NCBI GenBank assembly: GCA_003255065.1 | Contig: QAOA01005271.1 | Coordinates: 1,283,312 to 1,347,311, forward strand | DNA length: 64,000 nt | Origin: Cercis canadensis | Lineage: Eukaryota > Streptophyta > Magnoliopsida > Fabales > Fabaceae | Direction of reading: 5' to 3' | Part shown: positions 56,387-64,000 of the stretch, piece after piece | Numbering within the stretch: the stretch's first letter is position 1 | How the letters are laid out: every line of letters begins with the position of its first letter | Position numbers and translations under genes: made by a program | The notes under the pieces: generated by a model | Databases searched by the model: none | What the model was told of the DNA's origin: nothing | Seen by the model: only the letters and a program-made list of their open reading frames with translations

Positions 56387-58075
56387 TCAATGCCAACTTG
56401 AGCTGGGCCCTCTGACTGGTATTGGACCTGTGTCAAGGCCCAAAGTACGCTTCTCCTTCATGGAATTCAGCTTCTCAAGCTTCCACTCGCCTCTGAGGCG
56501 CGCAATGAAAGTTGCAGCTTTAACGTTTACATCGGGGCTGGGACAGAAAACGGACCCACCCCCGTCCCGAACGGGGTTGGTGATCTCCGCTTCTTCCTTC
56601 GCTGATGAGACATCAACGTCCTCCGGCTCCGGCGAGCTACACCGTGAGCTCTGGTTGCTCTGTATCCTAACAAAATCCCCGCGAACTATGAACTTCATCT
56701 CCGGCATTTTGAACGGCGGCGGAGGTGGCGGTGGAATCGGAATCAGAGGTGACTGATTACCACTGTTTATGGCCACATCGTGGTAATTGCTTGTCTTCGT
56801 TGGTAATGGTGGCCTTCCGGCGTTCAATGTGTGTCTCCGTCGCGGCGGCGTTGGTGGGGCAGGCGGTGGTGGCGGAGGTGGGACCTGAGTCTTACGCTTT
56901 GACCATCTCTTCGAAGATGTCAATGGGGGTGGAGGTGGTGGCGGTGGTGGCGTTGATACTGAATGAACTTTCTTGTTGCTCTTGCTTAGGCCCTTCTTAA
57001 ACCAACTGTGAAAGACTGAAGGAGGTGGTGGCGGCGGCGGAGGTGGTGGTGGCTGCGGGGGAGTATTATTTGGTAATTCAGCTGAAGAGTAAAGGACATT
57101 ATCGTAATCGTCATTATGATTACTCTTTGTCCTATGTTTCTTCTTGCTCTTTTTCTGTCTGGATAGTACTGAAGCCCAAACCATTGCTATTTCCCTTTTA
57201 ACATTACTCTTCCTACGATCGCCCTTCCCACGGCTATGCTCCGGTCGTATCTGTACTGACGGAGGCGGTGGCGGAGCAGGTGGTGGAGGAGTTGGTGGTG
57301 GAGATCGAATCTTCGTGGATTCACCATCATTGATCTCACTCGCATTTTCCTCCTTTTCCTTGCGCTGCACTGATTGATATGTCCGTCTTGGTTTATGAGG
57401 AGGCGGTGGTGGAGGAGGCTCCGGTGACTTTGGTGGCGGGGAAGAACGAATTTCGAAGGTTTCCACCGGAATTTCCTTAACATGAACTTCTTCTGCAGCT
57501 TCAGCTCGCCGTTCGCGGCGGTCCATGTGAAGCTGATCTCTAACCGGTGAACGAAACTTATCAATTTCAAAATCGTCGAAGAAACGAAACTGGTACTTAT
57601 CATTACGGGTTTCCCAGGACGATTCTGCTTGCCTCAGATCTGGGTAAGAGCTACTGCTCCTCCTCAACCGGTTAACCCCAGTTGCCGGTGATTGCAATCG
57701 GATCGGAGGGTTCTCATAAACCTTCCTCTCCGAGAATCCAAACCATTGCTGCGAAACGTAGCCTCCTTCTTGGGTCGTTTTCTCATACGTAACATTCGAA
57801 GTGACGGCGCTAGTGGTGGTTTCATCATCGCCCGGGGACGATTCGTCGTCGTTTTTCCTAGCAAAAACGCCACAAAGAATGGCAAAAACAACGAGAAAAA
57901 TGTTGAAGGAGTCCCAGCTTTTCTTTACAGAGGTGGGTCGGAGGAGATGGGAGGTGACAGAGAGAAACGAAGGGACAGCGAAGAAGAGGAATATCAAGGT
58001 GACGATGGGTAAGAGAATAATTAGAAGAGGAGGGCTGAGAAATGGAGATGATGAAGAAGAGCGACGGTGAGGCAT
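56387..58075 (-). CDS. Proline-rich membrane protein with DUF761-like tail
   Basis: Single exon, 562 aa, function unknown. The N-terminus has two hydrophobic segments: about residues 11-42 (LLIILLPIVTLIFLFFAVPS) and 54-73 (SFNIFLVVFAILCGVFA). Together they resemble the DUF4408-type start of many plant DUF761 proteins. The middle is charged and repeatedly broken by poly-proline runs of 5 to 14 residues with PPPPPP/basic alternation. The C-terminus carries VNVKAATFIARLRGEWKLEK, a DUF761 helix. Plant relatives are annotated hydroxyproline-rich or DUF761 proteins. The poly-Pro parts also recall formins, but there is no FH2 domain, so it is not a formin. The start is the first in-frame ATG, just before the hydrophobic segment. 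Same strand as the VIP3-like gene, 1.1 kb upstream of it. Confidence 0.85.
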   Translation of the reverse strand: MPHRRSSSSSPFLSPPLLIILLPIVTLIFLFFAVPSFLSVTSHLLRPTSVKKSWDSFNIFLVVFAILCGVFARKNDDESSPGDDETTTSAVTSNVTYEKTTQEGGYVSQQWFGFSERKVYENPPIRLQSPATGVNRLRRSSSSYPDLRQAESSWETRNDKYQFRFFDDFEIDKFRSPVRDQLHMDRRERRAEAAEEVHVKEIPVETFEIRSSPPPKSPEPPPPPPPHKPRRTYQSVQRKEKEENASEINDGESTKIRSPPPTPPPPAPPPPPSVQIRPEHSRGKGDRRKSNVKREIAMVWASVLSRQKKSKKKHRTKSNHNDDYDNVLYSSAELPNNTPPQPPPPPPPPPPPSVFHSWFKKGLSKSNKKVHSVSTPPPPPPPPPLTSSKRWSKRKTQVPPPPPPPAPPTPPRRRHTLNAGRPPLPTKTSNYHDVAINSGNQSPLIPIPPPPPPPFKMPEMKFIVRGDFVRIQSNQSSRCSSPEPEDVDVSSAKEEAEITNPVRDGGGSVFCPSPDVNVKAATFIARLRGEWKLEKLNSMKEKRTLGLDTGPIPVRGPSSSWH

Positions 58076-58327
58076 GGAGGTTGTGGGTGGTGGCTGCTCT
58101 CTGCTGATTTCCTCGTCTTTGTGTTGTGTTCTAGTTTTGGTTGCTTGGGCAGCGCTGGTTGCTTGTAGAGAAAGTGTGTGTCTGTCTCTGTGTTGGGTTT
58201 CTTGTGGAGCTTTGCTTGACTTGGGAAGACATAGATTTTGTGTCAGAGAGATAATAATGTAATGATGTACATCAAATTTGCCAAAATAATGTACGTTTTG
58301 TTTGCATTAAAATTTTAGTTTTTTTTT

Positions 58328-58776
58328 GTTTAAATATATTGAATGTTTTTATAGTTTTTTTTTTTTTAGAATTTTTATAGTTTTTTTTTTTTTTAATTAG
58401 GTCTCTACTATCACCTTCCATCAATTTAATGTTAATATAACAAACAACTTATCTATGTGATAATAAAATAAGTTAATATGGTGTCAAAGTGTCATAAAAA
58501 TTATCATTTCATCAAACTTTGACTAAAAAAAGTGCATAAAAAAATTGATGATATAACAATTTTTTTGTCATTTTAGCACAATGTCAATTTCTTTTATTGT
58601 TAGATAGACAAGTTGTTTGTTATGTCAGCATTAAACGGACGAATTTATAACTGAGGATTACGACATTGACCCAATTAAAAAAAAATTAAACTATAAAGAC
58701 CCCAAAAGAAAAAAAAAATTATAGAAACCTAATTTAAAATTCGTCCAAACTATAGAGACTTACAGTATATTTAAAC
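58328..58776. mobile_element. Foldback/MITE-like element, 449 bp
   Basis: The two halves are imperfect inverted copies. The left end is GTTTAAATATATTGAATG; the right end inverted reads GTTTAAATATACTGTAAG. Inner inverted blocks include ATAACAAACAACTT followed by RTCTAT, and a poly-T/TATAGTTT stretch. No coding capacity. Flanking target duplication is not clear in the AT-rich setting. It lies 250 bp upstream of the DUF761-like start codon, so within its promoter. Confidence 0.6.
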
Positions 58777-60419
58777 ATTTTTTTAATTATGGTTATTATA
58801 AATACCATTTGATTTAATGAATACATTTTATTTTTTATGATACTTTTATTACGATTTTGAGTTAAGTAACCGCATGGATTTATTGATGCTATTTTAGCAT
58901 ACAACTTATGTAACTCCTGACTTTAAATTAAGTTTTAAATACATGGATGTGCAGGGCTTAATAGAATTTCATTATTGTTATGAAATGTTCATCTCTTGAA
59001 AGTTAATGAAAATAGCAAGTTGAATTATAATAAATGAAAGTTATTACACAACCTCAAGTGAAAGTATTGGATTAATATGGCGCCATCATTAGATTGTAAA
59101 ATATGATTGTTGATGACTCAAACACAAAGGAAAATGAAAGTTACTTGGCTAACTAAATCAAACAAATTAAGTTTTTTATCTTCTAAATTATTGAGATGTT
59201 TGTTACAATAATGCTTATCATTAATGTTATTGATGTTCTTTACAAAGTATGACCATCTTCTTCATTTTCAAATGATTTATTTTAAAATGGGGTGGCTAGT
59301 TAAGATAAGTTGAAAAAAGTTTTTAAAACATTTTATAAATACTTTATTATAATGAAAATCACGTTGCTTAGCACTTGGGTCCCAACTCCCAACTTTTCAA
59401 GTGCTTTCTTTTTTTGGTTGCTGAAAACAACTTTTCAAGTGCTTTCTCTTATATATTTGCTCACGCAATTATGTGTCTATATTTTTCCAATAGCCATTGA
59501 ATATCCTCAATCAAGTAGTGATAGTAATGTAATAAATAACAAAAAAATGGTGTATATATTAAGGACTAGGAGCTACTATCAATCAACAAAATTACGTATA
59601 TAAGATGACAAAATAGAATCCCCATGCTAATATGCTTTGTTGGCAACATTAATCCAATAGCCATTGAATAGTTTTCAATCTTCATTGATGATTGTTAAGC
59701 TGATCAAGTAAGTTGCTTTGTCTTTATCATCTTCTTCAATCAATCTATGCATATAAAAAAAGTGAAGAAATAGATAAACAAAAGAAAGCAAAAACAAAAC
59801 CAAAAACAGCAAGCTTTTGCTGAAATCTCATGGCTTGTCTTCTAGGAAGTTTATAGTTCATAGCATACAAGCTAAGCCAAGCAAAGCACGTGTAGTCCAT
59901 ACGACAAGCAAGTACTAGAGGCTCGTACAGGGACAATTGTGCCTAGCCTGAATCATTGCAGCGTGGTTGCAATGATTGAAACTCACGTCCTTTACAACAA
60001 GAAAACACCAAACAGGGCTTTAAAGCGCACTTTGTCAAAATATTGAGAACCGAAATAAACCTTTTCAAATTTTTACTATTTGTGATTCAAAAGTGTTACT
60101 ATTTCTACCACAGATACAGATTCTCTTGCAGTCCACTTTAATTAAAAAAGCATCTTAATTTAGATCAAAGATCAAGCTTTCACTCTCTTTTTTTTCATTG
60201 GTTTCAATTTGTAATTTTAACCCAAGGTAAATTCTGACTTCAATTAACATGCTATGATACCAAGTGCCATCAAAGCAAAGCGAGCTTTTTGGATGTGGAT
60301 TAACTTTATTAAGGCCTCGTGCGTGACAAATACTAGTCCTCAACACCCTCATAGCAAATCATGGTAGAGGGCAGTACCTAAAACACTGTTTTTCTGGCTC
60401 AAGTTATAGTTTGAAGTTT

Positions 60420-60790
60420 GAAGCGCAAGGCTTGTCTAGTCGTTTGTCCACTTGTTCTCTGTGTTAGGCTGTTGGGGCCTTGGGGGCACAATTGCGATAG
60501 ACACAAGATGGCCAAGGTCCCGTGATGGGCAACCGCTTTTGAGAATTGATGAGAGATGCAAGCGGATGCGGTGCGGCTACCATTGCACTGCTTGTCTCTC
60601 TGTCCGACAAAATATCAAACACCTGGTTTGCGTTCATTTTGTGCGTGGTTAATACATCAAGTGAAGACGCGTGGGGTTGGGGTTTGGCTTGTGTTTTCAT
60701 TGTAAGGTGCTTGTGGTGGGGACTTGGGTATTTTTGCTTTGCTCAAGAAAGAAATTTACGTAAGAGACAGGTTGGGAAAGCGTAGCCACA
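60420..60790. other. GC-richer stretch with unassigned open frames
   Basis: Open frames of 66-79 codons occur on both strands; the reverse one, 60464-60700, starts with a true ATG. None shows a motif I recognise, and there are no clear splice partners. It may be a decayed gene, a noncoding transcript or chance. Confidence 0.2.
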
Positions 60791-61116
60791 CCCACTCAGC
60801 CACTCTCCTACTCCATCTCCAAGCCTCCAACAGCTAGGCTTCGAATGGACACCCTGTTCTTTGCTCTACTCAAATTTTGATATAACCAATTTATTAGAAT
60901 TTTTAAAGTTAATCCAGACTAATTTAGTAGACATAATAATTATTTAATATTAAAGTAATATTAAGAATTAAAATAATAATAAATCTATAATTTAAAAATA
61001 AAAAAGACCTCTATCAACCACGAAACGTCAAAAAATTTACTTTTTTAGACCAATAAAAAATTACATGAATATGATCATATTATTATTTCATTGATGAGGA
61101 GTAATTGAAAACATGG

Positions 61117-61167
61117 ATATTTGAACTACAGTACATATTTTNATATTTGAACTACATTACATATTTT
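61117..61167. repeat. 25-bp direct duplication around a single N
   Basis: 61117-61141 and 61143-61167 are ATATTTGAACTACAGTACAT plus ATTTT, with one mismatch, separated by N at 61142. Probable unmerged contig overlap. Confidence 0.85.
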
Positions 61168-62207
61168 GGAAGAAATTCCACGATTAAATAATTGACATCC
61201 ATTATCATCCAAGTTAAGGAAAGAATATTATTTTTCCTCACATTTTTATTCGAGTCCGAAGGGACTATGCAAAATGATGTAAGAAAGTTGTACAACAAAC
61301 AGGTTTTTTTGTTTTCTCTCTTATAAAATGGTTTTTACATTCAAACTTCCAAATTATTATGTGATATATAGATGAATAGCTTTAAGTTTTTATACATTTT
61401 CCCTAAGTATATATATTTTTATTTTAGATTGTTCTCAAAATGGTTATGATTAGTGTTTATTATTTATTTAAATCACTATTTAGTTTACTATAAAATAATT
61501 TTTGTACATATAACCTATAGTTGGACCTTTTATTTTCCTAAATAATTTTATTCTTAACTCTTAACTAGGATCTCAATTAATAATCTTGTTAAAATATTTT
61601 ATAGCACATTTTAAAAAGAATATTTTATAACTCATATCATATCAAAAAAATTATCAATTAATATTTTATCATCAAATTTAATTTTTTTTCTTGTCACATA
61701 TCAAAGTTAGTTCAATTTTGTTTTTGTTTTTTTTAGTTAGTTCCACACTTCCAATTTGAATTCACATTTATTTAGTCTGAGAATTCATATGACAAAGCCA
61801 AATTACAAATGTCCAATGCATTAACGGGAGGCCCAGAACCAAGCATGAAAAACCTACGACACATAGCCCAAGCAATGAGGCACCAATGAGAAGCCTCAAA
61901 CAGAACAAAGGAGTAGGACCCAGCCCAATTTTTAGACCAAACATAAACGCCGTTTTGTCACTGGGACTGTTTTTTGTTTGTTTGTTTTGGAAACGTATGC
62001 TCACCTCATCGTTCGAGGTTCGAACCTGCTACATCGGTAAAATTCTTCAAAACGACATCACAGAAAACTCTAACAAAACCCTAGCTCCGTTAAACCCCAA
62101 ACAATTAGCTTTAAAGACTTTAGTTGCAGAACCGGGCTTTGCGCTCCACCCTCTCTCTCATTCCCTCTTTTCTGACTCTGGTTGTTGTAGCAACCAAAAG
62201 CTCAGAG

Positions 62208-63958
62208 ATGGTTTGGTTTCAATGCGAGGATTGTGGAGACAACCTGAAGAAGCCCAAGTTACCGAATCACTTCAGAACCTGCTCCGCTCAAAAGGTCCTT
62301 ATTCCCATTTGAAATTCTTTTGTTTTGTTTTGTTTTTTTGTTTTTATGGAATTAATCAAATGTTAAATTCATGGTTTTTTTTTCGAATTCCATGAGCAGT
62401 TGAACACCCATGAAGGTGAAACGAGTAACATCATTGGTTTATTGCTTTGCCCAATGTCCCAATAGAAGATCGTAATTGATAAGTTGATATACTGTATTCT
62501 TTTTCTTTGATCATATTATGCAGTTGTCATGCATCGATTGTGGACAAATATTTGGCCGAGACACTGTTCAGGACCATACGCAATGTATTACCGAAGCGGT
62601 GCGTCTCTCTCTCAATTTTACTTTCTTTTTAACGGATCATCATAAATAAACTCAAAATGATTTTTTCATTGATTGAGTGCTGGGAATTTTGTGAAAATAT
62701 TACCTTTGTTTCTGGACAGAGTTTGCAAATTTGTTCCTAAGTTACTTAGTAGTTGTCTTCGCTTCTGGTGTCCTCCGTGAGATCAGGAATATTCTTGAAA
62801 CTAAGGAAGGTTACTTCAATTTTTTCTGTTAGTTGGTATTCAGAGTTTCACTAAAATCTTACTTACTTTTCTGTTTTACATTTTCCTTTGTTGGCTTGTT
62901 GAACTTGGATAAAGTTTTCGAAATATATATTGTTCTTATTTTTTTTTCTCCTTTACTTTTACTTCCAGGAAAAGTATGGTCCTAAAGGCCAAGGTAAGTC
63001 TTTGAATGTTTCAACTGCCAAGCCTAACAAGGATACGAAGCAACGGCCTGAAGTTGATATCAATGTTGGGTTATCTGAACGGCCTCCATGGTTTTGTAGG
63101 TATACTCTATTGGATGCACATATTAATAGTATGGATAATGATTAAATTCATATTACAGAGCAAATGACAATGTAGATGCCCATTTCATTGAAAAAATTAT
63201 AGTTTTCCTGGTCTTTGTATCCCTTTTGGATGGGAGTGAGGCTTCTAAGCTACTGGATGTGCCTTTGTTCACATTATTAGTGCCATAAGCTACTCATTAT
63301 TTCAAGCCTCTCTTACTGATTGTGTTATGGTAAAAACTAGGAGATGAATTGAGTTCGACTGTTAAGAGTTTGGTACCAAGAATTTTAACCAAGAGAGAGT
63401 TTTTATTAGCTTTAGATTCATTTTTGTGGTCTTGTCCATTCATTCTTCTCTATTTATCTGTATCTTTGCAGTCTTTGCAATACAAAAGCTACAAGTAAGC
63501 AAGCACTTCTTCTCCATGCTGATGGAAAGAAACACAGGGCAAAAGCCCGAGCTTTCCATGCTGCCAACCAACAACCAATCCCAACAGACAAATCTAATCC
63601 TGATGCGAAGCCTCCGGTGGACAATGCTCCTAATGATGAAGGACGAGAAGGAAAAAATATAGAACAGCCAAAATTGCAAGATCCATCTAAACATGATGAT
63701 TTGAAGCCAGGGAATGGAATTTCTCCATCAAAGAAAAAGAGGAAACTTGATTCATTGGCGGATAAACCTACGGGTAAAAAGAGCAGGGGTGACACTTCAG
63801 GTGATATGGGAAATGGGGAAGTAATTCAAGGGAAAAGAGCAGAAGTAGCAGAAAAAGAGAGTTGCTTGAAGAAAGATAAGATCATAGAATCTCGCTGCAC
63901 AAATGACATCAAGAATAAGATAAAGTGGAAGAATTTTATCAAATCGGCCTTGAAATCT
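62208..63958 (+). CDS. LYAR-type C2HC zinc-finger protein (partial, runs off right edge)
   Basis: Exons 62208-62294, 62524-62598, 62969-63099 and 63472-63958 end on a good donor (GTATGT), so at least one more exon lies outside. The visible part is about 260 aa. The N-terminus [20 protein letters not shown] and the second unit [20 protein letters not shown] form the paired LYAR zinc fingers (C-x2-C...H-x3-C pattern). A third finger, [29 protein letters not shown], written here only by its ends (WFCSLCN, HADGKKH), is of the U1/matrin C2H2 type. The rest is Lys-rich and likely nuclear or nucleolar. Animal LYAR acts in ribosome biogenesis and transcription; the plant role is not known to me. An upstream AAACCCTA box fits a ribosome-biogenesis programme. 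Confidence 0.88.
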
Positions 63959-64000
63959 GTATGTATTTTTGAATTTAAAATGACATGCTTGTTTCACACT

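Larger units (their letters stand above)
58777..62207. other. Intergenic region before the LYAR-type gene
   Basis: Mostly AT-rich. It holds an N-flanked 25-bp duplication (61117-61167) and a GC-richer stretch at about 60420-60790 with open frames on both strands but no recognised family. The last 150 bases before 62208 are probably 5' UTR, containing an AAACCCTAGC telo-box-like word near 62077 often seen upstream of plant ribosome-biogenesis genes. Confidence 0.5.

Noticed and set aside
56430-58070. Forward Gly-rich and other frames opposite the DUF761-like gene
   Set aside because: Antisense of poly-proline codons; no independent evidence.
62010-62030. GAGGTTCGAACCTGC resembling a tRNA T-arm
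   Set aside because: No acceptor stem, D-arm or anticodon arm fits upstream, so it is not a tRNA.

Overview
The window is nuclear DNA of a flowering plant, almost certainly a eudicot. Intergenic DNA and introns are AT-rich, introns are GT-AG, and every gene recognised is a plant protein whose intron layout I could follow to a CDS length divisible by three. Five isolated N characters show that it is a draft assembly. I cannot name the species.

Layout, left to right: (1) 1-2371, intergenic, perhaps with the 3' end of an unidentified gene at the far left. (2) 2372-6508 (+), Alfin-like PHD-finger histone reader, 5 exons, 250 aa. (3) 6509-12043, intergenic, with a decayed exon of plastid diaminopimelate decarboxylase (LysA). 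(4) 12044-15712 (-), PMIR1-type NT-C2 protein with a 102-nt stop-free intron and a LysM-like tail. (5) 16240-22322, AT-rich intergenic DNA with a false duplication around an N and a foldback element. (6) 22323-25829 (+), glycerophosphocholine acyltransferase, 8 exons, 376 aa. (7) 27527-44020 (-), class XI myosin of the XI-K type, 39 coding exons, 1530 aa, the first holding only the ATG; its introns contain a MITE-like element, an 85-bp perfect tandem duplication and a Copia LTR-retrotransposon tail. (8) 44310-49876, intergenic, with an 860-bp non-autonomous hAT element (13-bp TIRs, 8-bp TSD) ending about 300 bp before (9) 49877-51463 (+), intronless plastid threonine synthase. (10) 52852-55242 (-), VIP3/SKI8 WD40 protein. 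(11) 56387-58075 (-), proline-rich membrane protein with a DUF761-like tail. (12) 58328-58776, a second foldback element. (13) 62208-63958 (+), LYAR-type zinc-finger protein running off the right edge.

The genes are not an operon or cluster with a shared job. They are housekeeping and cell-biology genes: chromatin reading, organelle and actin movement, lipid remodelling, amino-acid synthesis, transcription and RNA decay. Their order recalls two Arabidopsis neighbourhoods as I remember them: AL5, XI-K and PMIR1 on chromosome 5, and VIP3 next to threonine synthase on chromosome 4. I found no convincing new biological system. The best leads are the stop-free PMIR1 intron and LysM-like tail, the LysA fossil, the G-rich hAT element beside threonine synthase, and the single-N assembly scars.
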